Assembly: GCA_963575745.1 (NCBI GenBank)
Contig: CAUYUJ010018042.1
Location: 130,001 to 194,000 of the forward strand
Length of the DNA stretch: 64,000 bases
Direction: 5' to 3'
Origin: Prorocentrum cordatum
Taxonomy: Eukaryota > Sar > Dinophyceae > Prorocentrales > Prorocentraceae
Made by a program: the position numbers and the translations under genes. Shown piece after piece: positions 28,973 to 38,288 of this stretch; the stretch's first letter is position 1; each line of letters opens with the position of its first letter. The notes beneath the pieces are model-generated. The model did not search any database. It was not told the DNA's origin and saw only the letters and a list, made by a program, of their open reading frames with translations.

Positions 28973-29850
28973 GAGCGCTGGGGATTTTTGCCACGCCTCG
29001 CTGTGTTTGGTGATGGTGGAGCTGCTCCGGAAATCCTGCTCCCGTTTTCCGGCATCTTCATGTTCAGCTTGTGCCAGTTGCCAGGTAGTGTATTTCTTCG
29101 TGGTCTCGTTATTCTGGCAACTGCAGTTGGCTTTTTCGCTACGTCGTGCTTTGCCTATCCGTGCAGTATGGTTGGTCCTTGGGTTTTCCGTTTCCTGCAC
29201 TTGCTGGGCAAGTTCCGTCCCAGGGCGGTGCCGACAGGTTCCTTCTCGTCAGGGGGGCCGCCCTGGGCGTACCGCGTCGTTTGGTTCGTCGCGCTTGTTT
29301 TTTGGGCAGCTCGGCTGGCCTGGGCATTGGTCTGGGACATCCTTCCTGCTCTTCTTGGACAAGTTCCGCCCCATGGCGATGCCGACAGGCTCCTTTTTGT
29401 TAGGGGGCTCGCCCTGGGCGTGCCACATCGTTGTGCAGTTCGTGTCTTTGTTATTCGGGGCGGTCTGTACTGCAATCCTCGTCGCTTTCGTGGCTATGGA
29501 GGGTGTCGGCATCACTTATCCCTGATGGACGCCATGCTATTTTGGGGGCCCCCCCATGGACGCCATGCTTCTCTGCGTGTCTGTATGCACTGGTTGTTCC
29601 AGAAGTGGGTATGGTAAGCGGTTTGCTGGCACACCGTCTTTGTCTTCATGTTTATGTTGGTCGCGCTGAGGGGCTTGTCACGCATGCTATGGGCCGATGG
29701 TTTTCTGGATGGGGTGCTCAAGATGGGCCTCGTCAGTTATCCGTTCGTATTTGGCGTTGACGTGGGCGTGATGTTGTTCCTTCTTCTCCTGGCGTTCGTG
29801 GTCTCCCTCATCATCTACGTGGAGCTGGCGCTGTTCACGCCCGTTCTTTC
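28973..29850. repeat. T/G-rich region with 151-bp tandem repeat
   Basis: CAAGTTCCG(T/C)CCC(A)..G starts at 29209 and 29360, then GCCGACAGG(T/C)TCCTT and CCCTGGGCGT(A/G)CC in both: about two units of 151 bp with much substitution. 151 is not a multiple of three, so the unit does not keep frame, which argues against the long membrane-protein-like frames drawn across it. Confidence 0.55.
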
Positions 29851-30016
29851 TCGTCCTCCTCCTCCTCCTCCTCCTCCTCCTCATCATCTCCTCCTCCTCC
29901 TCCTCCTCCTCCTCCTCCTCCTCCTGCTCCTCCTCCTCCTCCTCTTCCTCCTGCTCCTCCTGCTCCTCCTCCTCCTCCTCCCTCCTCCTCCCCCCTCCTC
30001 CCTCCTCCTCCTCCTC
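29851..30016. repeat. (TCC)n microsatellite
   Basis: Imperfect TCC triplets with a few CTG and CAT interruptions. Confidence 0.95.
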
Positions 30017-30030
30017 GGGGTCGGGCTCAG

Positions 30031-30390
30031 GCCCGGGTGTTCCAGGGGTTCGGGCTTCCCCGTCGGGTCTCCGCGGTGTTCCAGCCTCGGGCTGCTCTCC
30101 GGCAGCTGCGCCTCGCCGAGGGGCGCCCCATGGGCTGCCCAGATCGTCCCGAGCGGCCGCCGGAGAGCCGAGCTGTGGCCCGAAAACCAAGGGGCAACGT
30201 CAGGGGGGATCGGCGCAGAGGTGGACGCATCGACACCCCATCGGCAACCCATCGCCGATGGGGGCCTGATAGCCCACCCAGCCCAGGAACGTGCGGATTC
30301 GCTATCGAGAGCCCATCGCCGTTCTATCGGCGACGTATCGCCGATTTCAGCTCTATGTTCCGCCCCTGAGCCAGTCCCCCCCTAACTAAC
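30031..30390. repeat. Family G copy 3, longest
   Basis: About 330 bp parallel to 27480-27765, continuing through GATAGCCCACCCAGCCCAGG, ACGTGCGGATTCGCTATCG and ACGTATCGCCGATTTCAGCT. Shorter copies: 17626-17735, 31090-31240, 45293-45345, 46352-46480. Confidence 0.8.
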
Positions 30391-30435
30391 GCTCCCATCG
30401 GGCAGGGCCCCGGCAGAGGTTCCAGAGAAACCCAA

Positions 30436-30618
30436 GAGTGGCCAAGACCCAGACCCATTCGCGCCATTTAGAAGAGTCATGACGCAGGGTTTTGTGCAGT
30501 TTTCGGGCTTCCGGGGGCGGGCCCTCACCCGGCCCCGGGATCGTCTTGCGAAGGGCTCGCGATGATAAGCTGGTCCCAGGGAAGGAGTCCAGACCTCTGC
30601 TGCGGGTCCATGTCATAA
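30436..30618 (+). repeat. Family H copy
   Basis: GACCCAGACCCATTCGCG, CCGGGGGCGGGCCC, CCCAGGGAAGGAGTCCAGAC and related landmarks in family order, more diverged than at 19666. Confidence 0.65.
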
Positions 30619-31345
30619 AGAGAATACAACCGGTTCATGCGGCGATTGCGCGCCAGCGACGCCAGCGAAGGCATTCAAGGTTGAAGTTCCGCATTGTAGA
30701 ACGACGTGGAGGCACCGACGGACCTGGTAGCGCCGCACGACCCGACGGAATTCGATTTTGAAAGAACGGGCCGCGGTCGGTTCAAGGCTGAACGATCGAC
30801 GCGGGGTCAAAAGCCTTTGCGCGCGCCGACACCGCACGAACCCGCCGCAGTGGCGTCGGGGATGTCTGGGGAGGGCCACCCGGACGGCACCGGGCGAGCG
30901 AGGAGAGCGCCGAGGAGGCCGCAGGTCCCGATCCTGGGCGGTCGCACGGGGGGCTGCAGGGGCGGGGGGGAGAGGAAGGGGGGGAGGAGGGAGGGTCGCC
31001 AGGAAGAGGGAGAGGAGGGCAGCTGGGGAGAGCAGGGAGGCGGAGGCAGTGATAGGGGGGGGAGGATAGGCACAGGGAGGGCCACGTCGGGCCCCAATCG
31101 CCTATGGATCGCCGGCAGGGGTCTGACAGCCCCACCCCGTGCAGGAGCGTGCGGGTGTGCTATCGGGGGCCTATCGCCACGGTATAGCCGATTCTGGGTC
31201 TACGTTTCCCCCCCATGTGCCAGTCCCCGTCATCGCTGCCCCTCAGGGATGGGGGGGGGAGAGGGGAAACAGTGAAAGGAGGACAGGGGGGGGCAATGAG
31301 GGCGGGGGGAGGAGGAGAGGGGAGGGGATGGAAGGAGGGGCATGG
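30619..31345. other. Spacer, G-rich tracts and family G copy 4
   Basis: 30619-30950 is unassigned. 30955-31070 and 31250-31345 are G-rich, GGA-like. 31090-31240 is a family G copy (GACAGCCCCACCC, GAGCGTGCGGGTGTGCTATC). Confidence 0.5.
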
Positions 31346-31771
31346 TATGATGGGAGGGAATTTTCTGCCCGCAACAATCAGCTCATAAAAGGAAACTTGC
31401 TTACGTGAGCAGGCATTACAGCGGGGAGATGCGTATGGCACGGAATACTGTCAAAATCCATAGTAGAGACGCATGGCCTCATCGAGGCCACCCGTGCGTC
31501 CATGCTTATGCGGCCCATCCTGAGCCAATGTTGACGTCTAAGGAGCTCGAAACGGTAAATAGGACTCCGAAGGGTCTTGCATCATCATTGTGCATCCTTA
31601 CTATGGATTTTGATTGTACCTCTTTGAGGCGGCGGTGTGGACATGAATTGTGCTATTCAGAGTCGTGCACTTCACTGATCCTGTGTCGGACTCGCTGGCA
31701 GCAGCATGGATGCCGGCTGCCAGCTGTGAATTGGCTGTCAAGATCAGATATACGAATGCACGTCGAAATCG
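31346..31771. other. Single-copy, balanced-composition region
   Basis: No repeat family. If the minus-strand ORF that ends at 31772 is a gene, this would be its 3' flank. Plus-strand frames here are not recognised. Confidence 0.4.
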
Positions 31772-32323
31772 TCATGCAAAATCGTCGAAGACTGTCTGCA
31801 TGACCATCGTCATGTTTAAAAGCGGCTTGCCGAGCCAGCCGGGCTTGAGAGGGAATATAGCCAGGCCCGAAGGAAGGGCAAGAGTGAACAGCGACGCTGG
31901 GGAGACCGACGACGAGGGTGAGACCCCAGGAGAGGGGTGGGGGGGAGCCCCGACGGCGAGGCTCCAAGCAAGGAGCCCCGACTCATGCTGCAGTAGTGCC
32001 TGCTGGCGGCACGCCTGCTTCCATTCACTCAAGTACCGGGTTGCAGATGCCGTCGGCATCGGCATTGAGCTCGCGGTAAGAATGCGGCAGACATCCGTTG
32101 CGTCCACGCCGCCCATGGACTGCAGAGTCGCGAGCAGCTCCAATCCTTGCTCGTGGGCCGTCCGCAGATCAGCCGACAAACACCGCCACCAATGAGACAG
32201 CTGTCGGGCGACAAGCGGAGAGCCCACTCTGAGCAGCGCGTGGCGGACCGCCGGTTGGAACCCCTGGCGTAGTCCGCCGACGTGTTCGTGCCGTCGGCTA
32301 GAAAGTCGCCGCTTGCCTGGCAT
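31772..32323 (-). CDS. Possible gene fragment, unknown protein
   Basis: A minus-strand frame of 183 codons from ATG at 32323-32321 to a stop at 31772. It reads like protein rather than repeat: helical, mixed residues such as RQLSHWWRCLSADLRTAHEQ, then ELLATLQSMGGVDATDV, ATRYLSEWKQACRQQALLQ and a hydrophobic tail ending VMQTVFDDFA. No domain is recognised. The ATG lies in the terminal inverted repeat of the family K element (32321-32440), so the original N-terminus was probably cut off or replaced by that insertion. The frame continues upstream through the element, but that part has repeat-like composition. An overlapping plus-strand frame (31650-32195) is the main rival. It could be a gene remnant or a chance frame. 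Confidence 0.35.
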   Translation of the reverse strand: MPGKRRLSSRRHEHVGGLRQGFQPAVRHALLRVGSPLVARQLSHWWRCLSADLRTAHEQGLELLATLQSMGGVDATDVCRILTASSMPMPTASATRYLSEWKQACRQQALLQHESGLLAWSLAVGAPPHPSPGVSPSSSVSPASLFTLALPSGLAIFPLKPGWLGKPLLNMTMVMQTVFDDFA

Positions 32324-32440
32324 CGCTCGGACGTGTGCATTTCTTCTCGGCGAGGGCCATCGAGAAGCATCCTTGATCATTGGGCGAAACAACCACGCAC
32401 GGAACCTAAAAAAAAACGGTGAAAGGACGTCCGAGCGATG
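32321..32440. mobile_element. MITE-like element family K, copy K1
   Basis: 120 bp with perfect 14-bp inverted ends CATCGCTCGGACGT / ACGTCCGAGCGATG. The interior has GCATCCTTGATCATT and an A-run. The sister copy is at 56285-56406. No target-site duplication is obvious. Confidence 0.85.
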
Positions 32441-32629
32441 GCCCGCGTGAGGGGACGGCGCGTCGCGCCGCCCCCCCGATGAGGGCCACGCGACCCGCGG
32501 GCACCACCGGTGCCTCCTGGCCACCCCAATCGGAGGCGCAAGCCGCCGGGCCTTCACGGGCAGCCGGCGGCCGGCGGGGACGGGCAGCGCGTCTGGTCGG
32601 GGCTCAAGGCAGACGGGGGCCAAAGCAGA
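32441..32629. other. GC-rich spacer
   Basis: No gene or repeat family recognised. Confidence 0.35.
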
Positions 32630-32794
32630 TCAGGAGGGAAAAAGCACACAGGCACAATTAATCGTCGGTTACCCAGAAAATATGGGAAAACATGGGAAGT
32701 GGGGGGGGAGACAAAGAACCCTGAAAAGATGGAAAACAATTGGAAATCCTTGTATTTGTGTGTATTTTTTTGTGTGTCCTGGGGCCCCTTCAGC
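32630..32794 (+). repeat. Family C copy C4
   Basis: CAGGAGGGAAAAAGCACACA, CACAATTAATCGTCGGTTAC, ATATGGGAAAACATGGGAAG, TTTGTGTGTATTTTTTTGTG and GGGGCCCCTTCAGC in family order. Confidence 0.85.
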
Positions 32795-33205
32795 AAACGG
32801 GGGTCAGCCAGGGCACCGGATCCTGCAGGATCTTGCGGAGACCCCCTCTGGCTGAGCCGGGTTAGCGAGCCGCTCGTGGCCGCGAGGCGGCCGCGCATAT
32901 TGGCGGACCCGGGCGTGCGAAGACCTGCGTTGCAGCTTGTTCTTCCTGCATTGCAGTTGTTTGGTTTCCTGCTGGCCCGGGTCTGGATTGACCCAGGTCA
33001 GAAGATCCCCGAGTCTTTGCGCTCGCAGTGGGTTAGCCGAGCTGCCCGTTGTGCGCGGGTCGTCAGAAAGTCGGCGCGCGTGCGCCATCAAATCCGCCAG
33101 CGAATGGAAGTCCCAATCGTGCAGAAGTAGGATCATGGCAAAGACGACGACGGCGGCGACGATGATTATTCTTATGGTGGCGATGAGGGGGGGCGAGGGC
33201 GGGGA
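32795..33205. other. Spacer with a repeat shared with 53630-53790
   Basis: GGGTCAGCCAGGG...GATCCTGCAGGATCTTGC and CCCGGGTCTGGATTGACCCAGGTC have close counterparts at 53630-53790. Otherwise unassigned. Confidence 0.5.
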
Positions 33206-33873
33206 ATGTCAGGAGGAGGAGGGAGGAGAGCAGGAGGCGAAGGAGGAAGAGGAGGAGGAGGCGGAGAAGGAGGAGAAGGAAGAAGCCAGAGTATGGTCGG
33301 GAGGGGATTGGACTCTGGCATGCCCCCTTTTCGAAGATGGAGGATAAGCAGGGGGACTTCGAGGAAGAAAGGGACAAAAGGACAACGAAGAGGAGGAGGG
33401 GGGGAGCATAGGCCGGAGGAGGAAGACGAGTAGCAGGAGGAGGAGGAGGAGGCGCAAGAACGGAGGAGGAGGAGGAGGAGGAGGAAAGGAGGAGGAGGAG
33501 GGGAGGAGGAGGAGGAGGAGGGGGAGGAGGAGGAGGAGGGGGGAGGAGGGAAAAGGAGCAGGGAGGAGCAGGGAGGAGGGAGGAGGAGGAGGAGCAGGAG
33601 GGAGGCGGGAGGAGGAGGAGGAGGCAAGAGGAGGAGGGGAGAGGGAGGAGGGAGGGAAGGAGGAGGAGGAGGAGGGAGGAGGGAGGAGGAGGAGGAGGCG
33701 AGGAGAGGAGGGAAGGGAGGGGAGGCGAGGAGGGAGGAGGAGGAGGAGGAGGAGGAGGAGGAGGAGGAGGAGGAGGAGGAGGAGGAGGAGGAGGAGGAGG
33801 GAGGAGGAGGGAGGAGGGAGGAAAGTGGAGGGGGAGGAGGAGGGAGGAGGAGGAGGAGGGAGGAGGAAGGAGG
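33206..33873. repeat. 670-bp purine (GGA)n tract leading into the spliced leader
   Basis: Almost all plus-strand bases are G or A, in GGA, GGGA and GGAGGGA units, with a less pure patch at 33280-33425. The tract ends at the first base of the perfect leader. Confidence 0.95.
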
Positions 33874-33895
33874 TCCGTAGCCATTTTGGCTCAAG
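33874..33895 (+). promoter_or_regulatory. Perfect genomic dinoflagellate spliced leader (DinoSL)
   Basis: All 22 nt match the canonical leader with T at the variable first position. It is followed by AGGCCTTC, not a GT donor or Sm-site region, so it is not an SL RNA gene. It forms the exact 5' boundary between (GGA)n and the LINE. Confidence 0.95.
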
Positions 33896-34007
33896 AGGCC
33901 TTCTCCTTAACTTCCCAACCTCGGCTCAGGAGCGAAAAGGTCTGGCCGCCCTTGGCCGTTCGCGCCCCTGGGTGCCATACTGCTGGCGCTCAGGACCTGA
34001 GGTATAC

Positions 34008-34260
34008 ATGGGAAAGGGGAATGGCCGTGGGTCCCAGTGGGGCCCAACCCAGCACAAAACCGTCGGGCCCCCATGTGGCCGCTGCGGCTGCAAAAGAACT
34101 TGGAGCACAGCAAGTTTTTCTATCATTGTGGTGTTCCTTACGGTCGTCCTGGTCCGCCACCCCCGTCACCCAATGGAGGGGATTGGAGAGATCCGCCGCC
34201 CCCCTGGGCTCAGGGGCGCGGAAAGGGCAAAGGTAAGAAAGGATATCGTGGTGCGCTTGC
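34008..34260 (+). pseudogene. LINE N-terminal Gly/Lys-rich and Cys segment
   Basis: From ATG at 34008 the frame gives MGKGNGRGSQWG, then CGRCGC. After a frameshift near 34095 a second frame continues as FFYHCGVPYGRPG and a GRGKGKGKKG tail. Together these resemble a small nucleic-acid-binding finger plus basic stretch ahead of the endonuclease part. The two frames do not join in this copy. Confidence 0.5.
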
Positions 34261-36366
34261 ATGGGGCCAGTCGGCCCCAGAGGGCGGGCGTCCAAAAGAC
34301 GGCGGGACCAAAGGCGGGGGGCGTGGCGACCGCCCAGCCACACACCGCACGACTCCCTCCACCACCTCTTCCAGTTGGGGAGTGGGGGAAACAGTTTTGA
34401 CGAGGCTACTTCAGGGTTCCTCATCCAGGCTTGGAACGCCCACCAGGCCCACCAGGAGCCCCAGGCCTCGGCCTCGACCATCCTCCAGAAGCTTGAGAAG
34501 CAGGTCAAGAAATATGAGGGGGAGGTCGATACGATCCAGGACCAGATCATTGAAGCAGAGCAAGTTATCACAGAGCACTTGGAGTGGAGGCAGCAGTTGG
34601 GTAGGGATTTGCAGGCAGCTCAGGTCCAGCTCACTGAGGCTCGCACCAAGGTACATCTCAAGCTTCAAGAATCGATGGGTCCCGGGCCTTCTCCAGCAGC
34701 TCCGACTGGGGATACGTATGCGGGGATCCTTAAGCAGGCAGTTGGAAATGTGGTGCACGACCCGACTATTCGCGGGCAAATCGAGCACCAGTTCTTCTCC
34801 CTCCTCGGCGCGCTCACCCCGCCGATCCCAGCAGACCCAGGAGGACAACCAGGAGGGGGAGGTGCCACGCCAGCAGCCGCCGCAGCACCCATGTCAGCAG
34901 CAGAGCGCATCGCCGTTGATGGAGGGTATGTGGAGGACTCCGAGGAGGACTTGGAGATGGACGAGGAGTGCGATCAGCAGATCCAGGCGCTTTCGGGGCC
35001 CCAGGGACAAGGTCTTGGCAAAGATTCCCTGGGCAAGCCTCGCAAGATTTGTTTGGCCTCAAGCGCGCGAAAGGGAGTCCGGAAGCCCCACGTCAAGAAG
35101 GAGGCGTGCTCTAGGAAGGGGCTTCAGCAGCAGCAGCAGCTACAGAGGCCTCGGGAGCAGCAGCCTCGGGAGCAGCAGCTGCAGCAGCCCCAACAGCAGC
35201 CCCGGCTCCAGAGGCAGGACAGGGATCCGGCCATCGTGGAGCTGACCCAGGAGGCGCCGGGGGGCTTGCCGCCGCCTCGTCAGCCCCGCGGCCGCGGGGG
35301 TACCACTCAGCCTCTTCTCCTCACCACCCTCAACCTGAACTCTTGGCATACTGGGTCAGGGTTGGTTTCCGAGGTTGCAGGGGATATAGCGCACATCCAG
35401 GGGCACAAGCTACTAGAAGGAAGTAAGTATGATGCAGTGGTCTCTACACTTTTAGCCATAGGTTGGAAGCACTATGAGGCCCCTGCTACCAAGCTAGATA
35501 CTGGGTTTGCTTCAGGTGGGGTCTTCATACTGGCCAAGAAGCACCTTGATATCCGGAATATGCCGTCAGCGCCGTCGATCGCGGTTCCTGCCAGGCTGGT
35601 CAGATGCTTTCTCAGGACTTCTGCACTCGGCACGGTAGCTCTCTATTCTATCTACCTGCACGACGGCGTCAGATTGGGACTCAAGAACATCAGGATCTCG
35701 AAGGCTCTCGGGGGTGATATCCAGAGGCGCAAGTTCCCGAGCATTGTAGGCGGGGATGTCAACATGAACCCTGCGTTGCTCTCGGAGCACGTCCCACTCC
35801 GCGGCTTGGATTTGGTCATCCGAGCCCCTGAGGCCCATACCTACCGCTCCAAGGATACCAGGACTAAGATCGACTTCTTCCTGGTGTCGGCCCTTCTCGA
35901 CAGAGTGGCGCCGACGATTTCGGTTGACCTCAACGTGGCATCGCGCCCCCACTCGGCAGTCAACCTCACGCTGCAGAGAGCAATCAGCGACGTATCCCTC
36001 ACGGCACCCGCACCGTACCAGGCTGCCCCTTGTGACGCGGCAATTGGACCCCAACGTCAGCCTCCAGACTGCCAAGATATTGCCGGGCCAACCGAGGCCG
36101 TTCTGGCATCTTACACTGACGATTTGTGGGTCACCTGGACAGCAGATGGGGAGCGCAGGCTCCAGGGATCGCGCCTTCTGACTGAATCTTATGGTGTCTG
36201 GGCTACCATAGCATGGGGGGAAGAACTTAGAGGCCACTCAGACTACCCCCAAAGGTCGTCAACCAGGGACTTCGATGGAATTTCAGTCCAAGCCTCTGTC
36301 GCAGCGACTGACCACCAAGCACTACAGCAAGGCAGTCCCCCACAGAGCTACGACCTGGGTTATTAA
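34261..36366 (+). pseudogene. LINE coiled coil and AP endonuclease domain
   Basis: 701 open codons. Residues about 76-134 are a coiled coil (KLEKQVKKYEGEVD...), about 285-320 a poly-Gln/Arg linker, and about 350-570 an exonuclease-endonuclease-phosphatase fold. Recognisable motifs are LNLNSW (Asn of motif 1, near 354), GGVFILAKK, GGDVNMNP (the Asp/Asn metal-binding motif, near 497), KIDFFLVS and a terminal RPHSAV (His, near 562). The motif after the first strand reads IQGHK where the family normally has Gln-Glu-His, so the metal-binding Glu is Gly here. In a working element this enzyme nicks the target DNA. The frame is lost near 36215; coding-like sequence continues in another frame (GKNLEATQTTPKGRQ...). 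Confidence 0.8.
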
Positions 36367-36959
36367 TCGGCGTGGGGAGCTGCGCGGCCACGTCGCAAAG
36401 AGCGACGGTCGGCTGTCCGCAGAGGGTTTCAATGCAGCCCACCACTTGTCGGTGCTACCCAGTCGGGGGGAGGTGGGGGGCAAGATTTGTGGCATGACCC
36501 TAGGGAAAGAGGTGCAAGATTTGTGGCATGCGACCCGAGGGAAGATATGATCTTCCCTCAAGACGTCGTCCAGAGAGGCTTCCCTCGACACCCTGGGAAA
36601 GCTCGAGGCCATCTGCGCTATTATCCACAACGGGGGCCTTCCCAAGGAATCCACCTTCAGATACGAATATTGGCAGGCTTGGTGTTCCGAGGCTCTCGAA
36701 GGATCTCGAAGTCAATTTCTCGCGCATCTCAAAGGAGGCAAAAAAAAGGAGAAGCCAGCGTCTACCCAGTGGATCTGGGTTTTTCTTCTCCACTTACAGT
36801 TGGGATGGAGCATGAGTGGAGAAAGTGGAATGGGGCATGGAGCATGACGGAGAAGACAGTTGGTTTGTCAATCAGGCCCCCACCCCAGCACCTCCCCCCC
36901 CCCCCACGGTGGGCATGATTTAAGGGGCTTCGAAGGCGTTCAAGAAGAGGACGTGCACC
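36367..36959 (+). pseudogene. LINE linker between endonuclease and RT, disrupted
   Basis: Coding-like text resumes after a local duplication of CAAGATTTGTGGCATG (36481 and 36513): ASLDTLGKLEAICAIIHNGG, YWQAWCSEALEG and FLAHLKGG at about 36575-36740. An inserted stretch, 36790-36950, contains repeated GGAGCATGA/GGGCATGGAGCATGA and a C-run, and has no coding signal. Confidence 0.55.
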
Positions 36960-38276
36960 CCTGATGGCTTTCACCCTCGCCACTTCGCCATCATTTCTGA
37001 ACCTGGTCAGTACTTTCTCTGCTCGCTACTGCATCTCTCCCAAGTGGTCAGTGTCTTGCCTCGCCGAGTTCGTGAACTTATCGCGCTTTTGGCCAGGAAG
37101 GTCAAGGGGCCAGGCAGGCGGCCCATAGGCCACTAGTCGGCCTTCGCCGGGATGCAGGGCCAGCGCCTCTGCAAAGATGCGAGGGAGTGGGAGGATGCTT
37201 GGGGGACGGGTGCCCAGTACAGTATGAGCAAGGGAAGGAGTGCAGAAGATACGCATGGCGCGCTGCAGTCAGAGCTGAAGGGAGGGTAGCAGACAATATG
37301 CATGCGCTGACGATGCTTTGGGGCATTAAACAGTTCTACGAGAACCTAGATCACGATTTGCTCTATTATTCGTCTAGCGCTACACATGTACTCCATCCCG
37401 CGGAGGATCTTTCTAGAAGGAGCCGTGGGCCCACGGATCGATCCTTCCAAGGGAATTGTCGCCGGGTCCAAAACAGGCACGGCCGAAGTCAAGATGTATG
37501 TTATGCCCGTGCTAGAGGACGTCTCCGCCACAACGGAAGAGCAAGCATCGGCATCCATACACATTGACGGCATCACTTCTAGTTATTGGACTTTCGGTCT
37601 AGAAGGCTGTGTTCCGTATCCCTGGCGTTTTGGGTTGCAGCTCAAGGAGGGTCTGGCTGCCCTTCACCTTCCTCTTGCTGTCGACAAGCTTGCTATTACA
37701 GCTAGTTCAGGCCCCCTGCTCAAGAGGGCCAAGGAAGTCCTGGGAATGGTTGCAGGGGCGGCGTTGCCGTCAGCTTCTCACCTAGGCATCGACTTCGCAT
37801 CAGGCACGCATAAGCGGCGCCCTGGGGCCAACTCGACGCGGAGAGCAAGATGGGCTAAGACGCATTCGCGTTTCTGTCGTCTTCGGGGTGCCAAAAGTAA
37901 GAATCCGACGGATAGGGCTCGCTTCTTTGCCCCTGGAGTTCGGTCAGCTTTATCGCACGGTGGGAAGGTTCACCGTTACACGCCCGCTGAGATAGATAGG
38001 CTACGCTCTACGGCTAGGATTGTTTCAGGACACCAGCTTAGAGGAGCACGGACCGACATTTGGTGGCAAGTACACGAGGTTCCAGATCTTCGTAGTCTAG
38101 CACCCAGCACTTTGGAAAGATATTGCATGGAGCGGTGGAGGGCTACGTCTGGGAGAGCAGAGTTTGGCATGCATGCAGATGGGCTAGATGCTAAAGAACT
38201 CAGGACTCGCTTTGTGGCCGTGCAAACTATGTTCCAGGCCCCAGGGAACACTTCTTGGCTCGGGCGCCCTGCATGA
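36960..38276 (+). pseudogene. LINE reverse transcriptase, three frame blocks
   Basis: Block 1 (36960-37131) has PDGFHPRHFAI and RELIALLARKVKGPGRRPIG, the N-terminal fingers of the domain, ending at TAG. Block 2 (about 37187-37390) has WRAAVRAEGRVA and MLWGIKQFYENLDHDLL; the motif A Asp after Trp is Gly here. Block 3 (37386-38276) has KGIVAGSKTGTAEVK (motif B region) and IHIDGITSSY, where the second Asp of the motif C pair is Gly (GAC GGC at 37566-37571). The thumb follows (LQLKEGLAALHLPLAVDKL...). Loss of both the motif A and motif C residues would abolish polymerase activity. The order and spacing still match dinoflagellate LINE reverse transcriptases. Confidence 0.75.
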
Positions 38277-38288
38277 CCCATTTCAGAC

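Noticed and set aside
28697-29617. 306-residue membrane protein
   Set aside because: It begins in a (TCC)n tract and crosses a 151-bp repeat that shifts frame. More likely non-coding.
33874-33895. SL RNA gene
   Set aside because: The leader is perfect, but no GT splice donor or SL RNA body follows here or at 13243, so these are reverse-transcribed leaders rather than SL RNA genes.
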